Shown: piece by piece, positions 9,266 to 17,484 of the stretch
Layout of the letters: every line of letters begins with the position of its first letter
How positions within the stretch are numbered: position 1 is the first letter of the stretch
Assembly (NCBI GenBank): GCA_023426245.1
Contig: JAFABB010000055.1
Span: 1-64,000, forward strand
From: Bacillota bacterium
GTDB taxonomy: Bacteria; Bacillota; UBA4882; UBA8346
DNA: 64,000 nt
Direction: 5' to 3'
Made by a program: the position numbers and the translations under genes
The notes under the pieces: generated by a model
Told to the model about the DNA's origin: nothing
The model's input: the letters and a program-made list of their open reading frames with translations, nothing else
Database searches by the model: none

Positions 9266-10936
9266 TCAGACTTCCATAATGATCGGTAAAATCATAGGCC
9301 GCCGCTTCATTTTCCCATATAAATGCTTGCTGAGTATTTCACGAATTTGGTTTTTAATCGTTGCCCAATCCGAATACTCCGTACAATGTTCCAAAGCAAT
9401 TTTCACTTTCTCTTTGGCTTCGTCGATCAAAGCTTCAGATTCACGGACATAAACAAAGCCTCTGGATACGATATCCGGTCCGGCAACAACCTTACCACTT
9501 TCCTTATCAATGGTTACGACTACCACTAATATGCCATCTTGCGATAATTGCTTCCGATCACGGAGAACAATATTTCCAACATCTCCTACGCCGAGTCCGT
9601 CAACAAAAATTTTCCCGGAAGCCACTTTTCCAATAACCTTGATTTTGTCGCGGGTGAGTTCTACCAAATCGCCATTTTCGGCAATAACCACATTCTCACT
9701 CTCAACTCCAACATCAACGGCTAACCTTGCGTGCTGAACCAAATGACGGTATTCTCCATGAACCGGCATAAAAAATTTGGGTTTAACCAAATTCAACATT
9801 AACTTTTGTTCTTCTTGGCTGGCATGTCCGGAAACATGAACACCGGAAACCGATTCATAAATGACCCTGGCACCCTGTTTAAACAGATGATTAATGGTCC
9901 GGGCAATTGACTTTTCATTTCCGGGAATGGTGGATGCGGAAATAATCACCGTATCTCCGGGAATGATGTTGATTTTTTTATGCTCGGAAGTGGCCATCCT
10001 CGAAAGGGCTGACATCGGTTCGCCCTGACTTCCAGTGGTAATAATGGCAATCTGGTTTATCGGATAACGCTCAATCTCATCGACATCAATCAATAAACCC
10101 TCCGGTACTCTCAAGTACCCCAGATCAATTGCAATCGTGGCCACATTAATCATACTTCTACCCACCATGGCAACTTTTCGATTATGCTTAAAGGCCGTGT
10201 CGATAATCTGTTGAATTCGATGAATATTGGAAGCAAAAGTCGTCACCAAGATGCGGCCATCCGCTTGTAGGAAAAGTTCCTCAAAAGTATGGGCTAAATC
10301 CCGTTCCGAAGGGGTATATCCTAAATTTTCCACATTGGTACTATCGGAAAGTAAAGCCAAAACACCCTTGTCGCCCAATTCGGCCAATTTACGGAAATCG
10401 GTAACCTTACCATCGATTGGAGTATGATCAAACTTAAAGTCTGCCGTATGGAGAATAATCCCGATAGGAGTATGGATAGCTAATGCAATTACATCAGCTA
10501 TACTATGATTCACATGAATACACTCAATCGTAAAATTATTACCCAGCTTAAACTGGTCACCGGCTTTTACACAATTCATACTCACCGAACGGACCATATT
10601 ATGCTCTTCAAATTTGCCCTTAGCCAAACCCAAAGTTAACTTGGTTCCATAAATCGGCACATTAAGCTGCTTGAGGACATAAGGTAAAGCGCCAATATGG
10701 TCCTCATGACCATGGGTTAAGATGATCCCCTTAACCTTTTCTTTATTCTCGACCAAATAAGATACATCCGGAATTACTAAATCGATTCCCAGCATGTCCT
10801 CATCAGGAAACATCAAACCGGCATCGATAACAATAATTTCCTTATTGTATTCGATGGCCGTCATGTTCTTACCAATCTCACCCAAACCACCCAATGGAAT
10901 GATAAAAACACGCTCCTGTTTATTAAAAACACCCAA
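9266..10936 (-). CDS. rnj: Ribonuclease J
   Basis: RNase J is the 5'-to-3' exo/endoribonuclease of Bacillota mRNA decay. It has the beta-lactamase fold with the HxHxDH metal motif (THGHEDHIGALPYV) and the beta-CASP and C-terminal domains (PGDTVIISASTIPGNE, GVHVSGHASQEEQ). A TTG start at 10936 gives 556 residues, the usual family length; AGGAGGTG lies nine bases before it. The longer in-frame reading to 11095 adds ~50 non-conserved residues with no ribosome binding site and is rejected. The mRNA would have a leader of about 160 bases from the promoter at 11112-11140. Confidence 0.95.
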   Translation of the reverse strand: MGVFNKQERVFIIPLGGLGEIGKNMTAIEYNKEIIVIDAGLMFPDEDMLGIDLVIPDVSYLVENKEKVKGIILTHGHEDHIGALPYVLKQLNVPIYGTKLTLGLAKGKFEEHNMVRSVSMNCVKAGDQFKLGNNFTIECIHVNHSIADVIALAIHTPIGIILHTADFKFDHTPIDGKVTDFRKLAELGDKGVLALLSDSTNVENLGYTPSERDLAHTFEELFLQADGRILVTTFASNIHRIQQIIDTAFKHNRKVAMVGRSMINVATIAIDLGYLRVPEGLLIDVDEIERYPINQIAIITTGSQGEPMSALSRMATSEHKKINIIPGDTVIISASTIPGNEKSIARTINHLFKQGARVIYESVSGVHVSGHASQEEQKLMLNLVKPKFFMPVHGEYRHLVQHARLAVDVGVESENVVIAENGDLVELTRDKIKVIGKVASGKIFVDGLGVGDVGNIVLRDRKQLSQDGILVVVVTIDKESGKVVAGPDIVSRGFVYVRESEALIDEAKEKVKIALEHCTEYSDWATIKNQIREILSKHLYGKMKRRPMILPIIMEV

Positions 10937-11111
10937 TAAAAAAAACACCTCCTGTTGTGCTGTCAAAAGGATCGCACCGCTGTGCGCTGCTCGATAATCC
11001 CCATTTTGTTGTTTTCCGCACAGAGGGCACACGCAAGCGTGGTCCCCCAACAACTCAGGGAAACAGGAACATACCAAAAATGACAATATCCGCACAATAA
11101 ATTATGTCTAT

Positions 11112-11140
11112 ATTATACCGGATTTGATTATGGTTAACAA
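11112..11140 (-). promoter_or_regulatory. Sigma-A promoter of the RNase J gene
   Basis: On the minus strand TTGTTA (11135-11140) and TATAAT (11112-11117) are separated by exactly 17 bases. This is a near-consensus vegetative promoter about 175 bases upstream of the TTG start. Confidence 0.75.
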
Positions 11141-11235
11141 GTATAAGTTATCTATACTTCCTTTTGCAGACTTTGCATAATTTTAAAAGTGCTACGGTAA
11201 AATAGTAGTACGTTTTTAATTCCGAGGTGAGTAAT

Positions 11236-11427
11236 TTGACAGTCAAAAAAACGGTTTTCTCTGAGACTGCTCAGGAATGTAATAATTATCGTCCGATTCA
11301 AGCCCTAAAAAGCCACCCCGAACGGGCCACATATGACCTCGAGATGGCAGAAGACTTAGAATGTGATTCCTGCGTTCATTATAAAAACGAACAATGTGAT
11401 GTCTATCTAAATAAAGGTTTTGAATAA
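11236..11427 (+). CDS. Small cysteine-containing protein, function unknown
   Basis: About 63 residues, not recognised. The C-terminal half has a CDSC...C pattern (CDSCVHYKNEQCDVYL) that could bind a metal. TTG 11236 is the preferred start because GAGGTG lies six bases upstream; a GTG at 11227 would overlap that element. It is divergent from the RNase J gene and convergent with comFB. It is short, so some doubt remains. Confidence 0.5.
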   Translation: MTVKKTVFSETAQECNNYRPIQALKSHPERATYDLEMAEDLECDSCVHYKNEQCDVYLNKGFE

Positions 11428-11440
11428 CCGACACTTGAGT

Positions 11441-11710
11441 TTATACTGGATGATTCGGCCTTTTTCCAACTAGCTCAATAGCTTCCAAAATTACCATTAA
11501 TGCATCTGCTCTAACTTGGCGATCATCCCGGGAAATTTTGGCGAAAATTTCACCTTCTGGACTTACTGCATATTTACCTTTCAATTTTGTCAAAGCAATA
11601 GCTATCGTATCAGCCATGCACCGGTCACAGGTACAATAATTCAGATTATGTTTTTTATAATCACCATAGATTTCAATAATAACGTCTTCCATATAGTTTT
11701 TAAAGCTCAT
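11441..11710 (-). CDS. comFB: ComFB-family late competence protein
   Basis: 89 residues with the ComFB pattern: helical N-terminus (KNYMEDVIIEIYGDY), a CTCDRCMADTIAIALTKLKGKYAV core with the CxCxxC cysteines, and a C-terminal helix. The family was named from the comF operon of B. subtilis. Cyanobacterial members have been described as cyclic-dinucleotide receptors linked to type IV pili and competence. Here it starts 12 bases after the pilQ stop, so it is the last gene of the pilMNOPQ operon. The start is ATG 11710, with AGGAG eight bases upstream. Confidence 0.8.
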   Translation of the reverse strand: MSFKNYMEDVIIEIYGDYKKHNLNYCTCDRCMADTIAIALTKLKGKYAVSPEGEIFAKISRDDRQVRADALMVILEAIELVGKRPNHPV

Positions 11711-11721
11711 CTGGACCACTC

Positions 11722-13467
11722 CTAAAATTGAGGGTTAGCAATTTTTGTTTTAACACAAGGTAGGACGATAATTTCCCCAACATAGACTTTGGTTACATCA
11801 CTGATCCCATTTAAATCTTTTAGGACTTCCAATGTCGTACCATACCGTTTGGCTATCCGCCATAAAGTCTCCTTCGGTTTAAGGGCGTATGTTCTTTCCG
11901 CAGGTACCGGAATTATTAATACTAAATCCTCCTTAATGACTCCAGTTTGGCTCAAATTATTCCTACTCAGCACAAGTTCCATCTGGGTGGCGAACTTTTT
12001 AACAATACTGATCAGAGTGTCACCTTTTTTGACATGATAACGAATTTCTGCATACTGCAAATTTGAACTTCCGCCATTTTTGGTTTCCTGCATTTCTTGA
12101 GTTTTTCCTGTTGCAACATCCGAATTAATCTTCGTAGTATCAGGCGTTATCACAATTTCCGGCTTATCTTCCTTAATTGGCAATTTGCCTTCCAAATCCG
12201 GAGCCGTTGGATCAAGCGGTTTATTATCCAATACCTGATTTGGAATAGTAGAGGAATTATTGCCGCTGTCAACTACTGCACCCTCAGGACTTGCCTCATG
12301 AGAACTCATTTTCTCTGCCAGCTTTGGAGTAAGCAATGCAATTAACTCACCAGAAGAATTGGTCCCCGCCTGTTCCGAAGAGTTTTGCGATAGAAACAGC
12401 TTATCCAATTCCGAAAATTGATAGGGGCTCTTTTTCATCATTTGATATTCGGTCCGCTGCAAAAGGCCTGAAAGAATGAAAGTTTGTCCCATTTCAAGAC
12501 GGATGGTCGATTCAAAATCCCGGGTTACCACCCAGGGCACCCATTTTGCCCCTGGTTGAGATTTATTAGCAATAGTGCTTACGGTAGCCTTAGTCACAAG
12601 AGTCAATTGGTGGTCGGAATTCATTTGCGGGGTCAAGGATAAAAAGTTTCCGGCATCAACATACTCTACCTTATAATTAACATCACCTTTCCTTTTCTTG
12701 GTTGTAACGATAGATACCTTATCTCCCAACAAAATCCTTAACCTATGATTATCAAGACCGGAATAATTTATTCTGGCAATTACATTAGGAACGAGGCCTT
12801 CAAGAGCCTTTTTTTGCTCTTCTTTCAATACATACACTCCCATATGGGGCGGCTGGTATTTATTGTCGATTTTTAAATTTTTCCACATTTCCGAAGGAAC
12901 TTCCGCTAATTGGACCTCAAGGTCGAGGGGTTGGAATTCCCTGTCCAATTTTCCAATGATTTCGGTAATGTTGGCGATTTCAATTTCATTGGCCAGAACT
13001 ATCACTTGTTTATTTGGTAAATCGGCTTTAATCCGACTTTTAGGAATGACAACTTCCAACGACTCCGCAATTTCTCCCGGACTGGCATACCTTAGGTGGT
13101 AAGTTTTAGAAATTTTACGATCAAAATTTATCTGAATAAAACGGGAACTTCCCACAAGAACAGTGGGAGAATCGGTTATCCAACGACAACTATAACCATA
13201 AGTTTTTGCAATGACAGAAACTGCGTCCTTAACCGTTACACCATATCGCAGGGCCAATGTCACATTCCCACGCACTTGCGGCTCCATGATAATATTAAAT
13301 TTTCCGGCTGTAGCAAGGCTCCGGAAAACATCCCTTAAATCAGCATTGACGAATTCAATATTTTTAACCGTCGCTTGGGTTTCATTACCCAAAGCAAATG
13401 GCCCGCATCCAACCAATATGAGAAAAAATATACTAAAAAATATGTGTATGTTGCGTCTCCGGATCAA
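11722..13467 (-). CDS. pilQ: Secretin-like PilQ lipoprotein with two C-terminal LysM domains
   Basis: 581 residues. The N-terminus is a lipoprotein signal peptide with lipobox LVGC (Cys ~21). An STN/N0-type domain follows (VKNIEFVNADLRDVFRSLA), then a secretin N1-like domain (TYHLRYASPGEIAESL), then a divergent secretin core ending in SGELIALLTPKL. The loop that normally reads VPxLGxxPxLGxLF is degenerate (SPYQFSELDKLF). Residues ~475-575 hold two LysM peptidoglycan-binding repeats (YHVKKGDTLISIVKKF and YALKPKETLWRIAKRYG). Secretins form outer-membrane pores for type IV pili in diderms, so a lipidated secretin with LysM repeats in a Bacillota-type genome is unusual. TTG start overlaps the pilP stop by four bases. 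Confidence 0.8.
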   Translation of the reverse strand: MIRRRNIHIFFSIFFLILVGCGPFALGNETQATVKNIEFVNADLRDVFRSLATAGKFNIIMEPQVRGNVTLALRYGVTVKDAVSVIAKTYGYSCRWITDSPTVLVGSSRFIQINFDRKISKTYHLRYASPGEIAESLEVVIPKSRIKADLPNKQVIVLANEIEIANITEIIGKLDREFQPLDLEVQLAEVPSEMWKNLKIDNKYQPPHMGVYVLKEEQKKALEGLVPNVIARINYSGLDNHRLRILLGDKVSIVTTKKRKGDVNYKVEYVDAGNFLSLTPQMNSDHQLTLVTKATVSTIANKSQPGAKWVPWVVTRDFESTIRLEMGQTFILSGLLQRTEYQMMKKSPYQFSELDKLFLSQNSSEQAGTNSSGELIALLTPKLAEKMSSHEASPEGAVVDSGNNSSTIPNQVLDNKPLDPTAPDLEGKLPIKEDKPEIVITPDTTKINSDVATGKTQEMQETKNGGSSNLQYAEIRYHVKKGDTLISIVKKFATQMELVLSRNNLSQTGVIKEDLVLIIPVPAERTYALKPKETLWRIAKRYGTTLEVLKDLNGISDVTKVYVGEIIVLPCVKTKIANPQF

Positions 13468-13991
13468 TTTGATGTCCCCCCTAAATGAATGACCTTTTCA
13501 ATTCCGTTTTGGGAGTATGTTAGTATTTTGGGCGTAATTTTTCCAATAATAATTCCGGATATTACTAAATCTTCTCCTTCGGATACGACAAATGATTCAC
13601 CGGTATCGATCCTTACAAGCCCCAAAATACCATTATCCGTTTCAATGGTTCCCAGATATTCAAGCAGAGCACGTTTCTTTGAAGAAGGGCTTTTTCTGAA
13701 AGAAGCATGATATTGGATAGGCGAAATGAAAGGATTTTTTAAACGGATGTCACCCGTTGGAGTCGATGGAAGAGTCTGATTTTTTTTCAACGGTTGGCTT
13801 CCCTCTATGTTTGGAGTATATTGATTTGGATTATACTTTTGATAAAAATCGTTAGCAACCGGTTGAAAACTCCCGGACGGCCAAATAACATTTTGTAAAT
13901 AGGGGAAAAAAATAAAATAGCAGCCAATTCCTAAAAAGATACCTACAAACAATATCAATACCCAGAGAAACCATAATTTAGGGCGAAACAC
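13464..13991 (-). CDS. pilP: PilP-like inner-membrane/periplasmic pilus assembly protein
   Basis: 175 residues: one N-terminal transmembrane helix (residues ~5-30), a proline-rich linker, and a C-terminal small beta domain (LEYLGTIETDNGILGLVRI ... GIIIGKITPKILTYS) like the homology region of GspC/PilP that docks on the secretin. It lies exactly where pilP belongs, between pilO and pilQ. The start is GTG 13991, with AAAGGAG nine bases upstream. Assignment rests on position and fold pattern more than on strong motifs. Confidence 0.7.
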   Translation of the reverse strand: MFRPKLWFLWVLILFVGIFLGIGCYFIFFPYLQNVIWPSGSFQPVANDFYQKYNPNQYTPNIEGSQPLKKNQTLPSTPTGDIRLKNPFISPIQYHASFRKSPSSKKRALLEYLGTIETDNGILGLVRIDTGESFVVSEGEDLVISGIIIGKITPKILTYSQNGIEKVIHLGGTSN

Positions 13992-14058
13992 GAACAGCCA
14001 CTCCTTTGCCTAACCGTTCAAATTGAAAAAAAGTTTTCAACCGCTTCAGAATTTCATT

Positions 14059-14607
14059 TCACCGTGCCGCATACTCAAAAGCATTTAATGTTATATTAAA
14101 CTGCAACCATGGTTTAGAACCTTTGGAAATACTGCTTAAGTCCAGGTTTTCAACTTGGATCACAAATCGGCTCTTGGAAAGGGAATCTAAAAATTCAATA
14201 ACTTGCGGGAAATAAGCGTTCCCTTCAATGCTTACTGCAATATATTGTAACTTCCGGTTTTTCACAAAAGGTTGAAAGGTCTGATTGGTGGAAATCTGTT
14301 TAACCTTCAATCCACTGGCCTTACTCAACACATCAATATCGTTGTAAATTTCCGATAAAGTTAGTCTCTCCGGAATAATGGGCGAAGTCATCTTTTCGGA
14401 ATTCTGAGCGTTCTGAACATTTGCTTCTAAACTAGAAATCTTAGCGACTTTCGCTTTCACAAGCCTGATTTCGGCCTCTTTGACTTTAACCTGCTCCGTT
14501 AGATAATTAAGTTTGTTCAAAAGAGGATGAAGGGCGAACTGATAGGGTATATATGCACAAAGAATCAGTATCCCACAGGTCAAGATGATTTTAATGTTGC
14601 GCGACAT
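14059..14607 (-). CDS. pilO: Type IV pilus assembly protein PilO
   Basis: One N-terminal transmembrane segment (ILTCGILILCAYIPYQFAL), a coiled coil (~25-65), then a ferredoxin-like periplasmic domain (SEIYNDIDVLSKASGLKVKQIS ... VSIEGNAYFPQVIEFLDSL). PilO pairs with PilN to form the alignment subcomplex. The start is moved to ATG 14607 (182 aa) because AAGGGGTG precedes it; this overlaps pilN by 17 bases. Confidence 0.85.
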   Translation of the reverse strand: MSRNIKIILTCGILILCAYIPYQFALHPLLNKLNYLTEQVKVKEAEIRLVKAKVAKISSLEANVQNAQNSEKMTSPIIPERLTLSEIYNDIDVLSKASGLKVKQISTNQTFQPFVKNRKLQYIAVSIEGNAYFPQVIEFLDSLSKSRFVIQVENLDLSSISKGSKPWLQFNITLNAFEYAAR

Positions 14608-15172
14608 TTTGTTCACCCCTTTTCGCCAAAACGCCACTAATCTTAAATTGTACATACTGTCGGCCGCTAGAATTACCATGAATATTGGCCCACTCCGGTT
14701 TCAACTCCTGAAAGGCATCTTTGTTCTGCTCAAGTTCTCCGATAAAAGCAGCCCACGTCTTATAATTAGTTGCTCCTCCGGTAACTGCAAAATTGCCACT
14801 TTCAGTGCTGAGCTGCACCTGCTCAAACCATACCGAATTGGTTTTGAATTGTATTAAACTGTTTAAGGCATTCAAAGGGGGCAAATACCCCGTCAAAACA
14901 GTTTGCTTGAGATGTTCTTTATTCTGAAGACGTTCCAGAATGGATTCCATATTGCGGATTTTTTGAAATGGTGTGCTATAGCACTTCATTTCTAACTGCA
15001 GCTCTGCTAATTTTGCTTTCTGAAGCGACACTTGATGATTTAAATAACCCCAGTAAAATCCCAGACTAAAAACCACACAGGCAATTGCCGCCACCATTAT
15101 AACTATCTGCAGATTCAAATGACGATTACGGCCGTTTCCGTTTTTGTTTTCTTTTGGTAAAAGGTTGATCAT
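14591..15172 (-). CDS. pilN: Type IV pilus assembly protein PilN
   Basis: Short cytoplasmic N-terminus INLLPKE, the PilM-binding motif of PilN, then a transmembrane helix (residues ~22-43), a coiled coil and a periplasmic ferredoxin-like domain. 193 residues, the usual length. ATG 15172 overlaps the pilM stop by one base (TGATG), so translation is coupled. Confidence 0.88.
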   Translation of the reverse strand: MINLLPKENKNGNGRNRHLNLQIVIMVAAIACVVFSLGFYWGYLNHQVSLQKAKLAELQLEMKCYSTPFQKIRNMESILERLQNKEHLKQTVLTGYLPPLNALNSLIQFKTNSVWFEQVQLSTESGNFAVTGGATNYKTWAAFIGELEQNKDAFQELKPEWANIHGNSSGRQYVQFKISGVLAKRGEQNVAQH

Positions 15173-16245
15173 CAATATTCCACTCCCCGTTTTGCCAAAC
15201 CAATAGCCACTGAAAATTGATTAGGGTTACTGAGTATCATAGCCCGATTTATTTGTTTGGTTCCAATTGGAAGACCCGTTAAAGGATTCCCTAATATCAC
15301 GTCCATACCCACTTCAGGTCTCAAATAAAGTGCCAGGTTCCGCAATTTACTGCTCCCGCCCGTTAGAATACACTGATGAATCGGTGTACCGGGAAACTGT
15401 AGCTTAAAATAATCCAATGAACGCCGAATTTCCGCAACCAGTTCCACCAATTTCCGTCTAATAATTTGATTGGCTTTATAACTATCTGTATCCATTTCCG
15501 ACTCTATAAAACCATAATCGGCATCTCCGAGGTTACACTTTATGGCTTCGGCTTTCTCAAACGAAATTTGCATTTGGTCCGCTATGGCTTCTGTTATTGA
15601 ATAACCGGCTATATTGATAACCCGTGTTTCCCTAACATTTTCATTGTTAAAAATAGCCATCTGCGTGGTGGCCAACCCGATGTCTAAAATTACGATGCTG
15701 CCCAAATTGCTGATTTCACTATCGATATCAGTTTTCAAAGCCCGCATATTACAAAAAGCTTGCATATCCATGGCTACGGTATGTAAACCGGCACTTTGAA
15801 AACAAGCCAATTGACTAGCAATTATTTTTTTAGGAGCGGCCACGATCATGACTTCCATTTCTCCATTATCATGTTGCATTAAAATGTCCCAATCATACTC
15901 AGCTTCATCGATTGGAAATGTCAAAAATTTTTCAGTTTCAAAGCGTACGACTTCCCCGAGTTGGGGTCCTATCATTACAGGTAGATTTAGTTCCTTCATG
16001 ACTACTGCATTACCGGCCATTGCAACGGTCACCTTTTTGGTTTGAATCCTCGCTTGGGCGCAAGCTTGACGGATAGCTTCGGAAACCAAAGGTTGATTGG
16101 TTACTATCCCATCGTCATTCATGGAATCGGATGGAATGATTATTTGGGCATAACCAATCAATTCAGCTTGTCCTTTAGTTTTAGCAATCTGAATAACCTT
16201 AATTGAACCATGCCCTAAATCAATGCCTATCCCAATCCGCGCCAT
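15172..16245 (-). CDS. pilM: Type IV pilus assembly ATPase-like protein PilM
   Basis: Cytoplasmic actin-like protein that binds the N-terminus of PilN. Actin-fold phosphate and adenosine motifs are visible: IGIDLGHGSIKVIQI near the N-terminus, VILDIGLATTQMAI near residue 200 and ILTGGSSKLRNLALYL near 305. ATG 16245 is chosen over the ATG just upstream because GGAGG is then five bases away. No pilin, PilB, PilT or PilC gene is present in this window; the motor and pilin genes must be elsewhere if the system is complete. Confidence 0.9.
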   Translation of the reverse strand: MARIGIGIDLGHGSIKVIQIAKTKGQAELIGYAQIIIPSDSMNDDGIVTNQPLVSEAIRQACAQARIQTKKVTVAMAGNAVVMKELNLPVMIGPQLGEVVRFETEKFLTFPIDEAEYDWDILMQHDNGEMEVMIVAAPKKIIASQLACFQSAGLHTVAMDMQAFCNMRALKTDIDSEISNLGSIVILDIGLATTQMAIFNNENVRETRVINIAGYSITEAIADQMQISFEKAEAIKCNLGDADYGFIESEMDTDSYKANQIIRRKLVELVAEIRRSLDYFKLQFPGTPIHQCILTGGSSKLRNLALYLRPEVGMDVILGNPLTGLPIGTKQINRAMILSNPNQFSVAIGLAKRGVEY

Positions 16246-16471
16246 CATATCCTCCAAAAATAAACAAACTGAAAATAAAGGCAAAAATATTATAATTTTC
16301 TTATTATGTTGGCTAATTCAACTTTAATTGGTGATAATCCTGCAAAAATAGCAAAAGTATCCACTACAAGTCAAGGAAAAACTTGATTTCATGGCCAAAA
16401 GGCACTTAAAAAACATGATATTCGGCGTATTCAACTCTAAATCAAACGCCATTCAATTAAAAACCGCAAAT

Positions 16472-17329
16472 TTATTTATAATATTGATATAAAGTACGAC
16501 GCATAATATCAACCGGTGGATCTGAATCAAACCATAATCGGAAACTCTCCGCGCCCTGGTATAAAAGCATAGACAAACCGGAAAGTGCCTGACAACCAAT
16601 TTGTTGAGCATCACGATAAAGTTTGGTGCCACTTTTCGTATAATTCATATCATAAACAAAGTGCTTCGGCTGTAAAAAATCGCTAGGTATTAAACTTTGG
16701 TCATCCTGCCGACCCACAGAGGTGGAATTGATCAGTAAATCAAAAGAATCCCACTTGATTTTCGACAGCTCGTTTAAATCAGCCACGTCAACCCGAAATC
16801 CCGCTTTATCTAAAACTTCCCTCCGCAACTCGTCCGCTCTCTCAACATTACGGTTCACTATCGTTAAAGAAACGATTCCGGCTGATATTAAAGAATAAAG
16901 CACAGCCCGGGCAGCGCCGCCAGCTCCAAAAAGGAGTATCTTCTTTCCTTTCACATCGAAATGGCCTTCCTCATGAAGAGAACGCAAAAATCCTACCCCA
17001 TCGGTACTAGCGCCGATTAATCGCCCATCCCGATGAATGATTGTATTAACTGAACCGCTTTTTTGGGCATCACCGATAATTTGATCCAACTCATTAAAAA
17101 CCGCTTGTTTATGGGGAACGGTAATATTAGCGCCTATCCAATTCAAAGCCCGGATCGATTGTACTGCAACAGGAAGCTGTGCATTCTCAACACGGCATGG
17201 AATATAAACGTAGTCCCATCCCAGAGATGAAAAAGCCGCATTATGCATGAGCGGAGACAAACTGTGATGAACCGGGTCCCCGAAAACTGCAAGAACTTTG
17301 GTATTTCCACTCAACGTATTTGTGTTCAT
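16472..17329 (-). CDS. aroE: Shikimate dehydrogenase
   Basis: NADPH-dependent reduction of 3-dehydroshikimate in the chorismate pathway. Visible motifs: substrate-binding HSLSPLMHNAAF, catalytic Lys in NITVPHKQ, nucleotide-binding LLFGAGGAARAVLYSL, LLINSTSVG and the C-terminal GLSMLLYQGAESFRLW. About 285 residues, normal length. ATG 17329 is used; no strong ribosome binding site is seen and an in-frame TTG lies two codons upstream. It precedes pilM on the same strand with a 226-base gap. Confidence 0.93.
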   Translation of the reverse strand: MNTNTLSGNTKVLAVFGDPVHHSLSPLMHNAAFSSLGWDYVYIPCRVENAQLPVAVQSIRALNWIGANITVPHKQAVFNELDQIIGDAQKSGSVNTIIHRDGRLIGASTDGVGFLRSLHEEGHFDVKGKKILLFGAGGAARAVLYSLISAGIVSLTIVNRNVERADELRREVLDKAGFRVDVADLNELSKIKWDSFDLLINSTSVGRQDDQSLIPSDFLQPKHFVYDMNYTKSGTKLYRDAQQIGCQALSGLSMLLYQGAESFRLWFDSDPPVDIMRRTLYQYYK

Positions 17330-17484
17330 ACCCAATTTATTCGTGTTGTATTATGGGTTTTCCTGCCAATGTCAGAAACCAAAAGATAAATCCGGCGTGT
17401 AACAAGTACAATGCCGGATTTTAGTAATGAATCAGACCTTTATCCTTTTTTAGTCCAAAGAATCTTAAAGTCGGGAATGAATGA

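Noticed and set aside
10937..11095. N-terminal extension of RNase J with a CxxC motif
   Set aside because: The extension has no ribosome binding site; the TTG at 10936 has AGGAGGTG and gives the standard family length.
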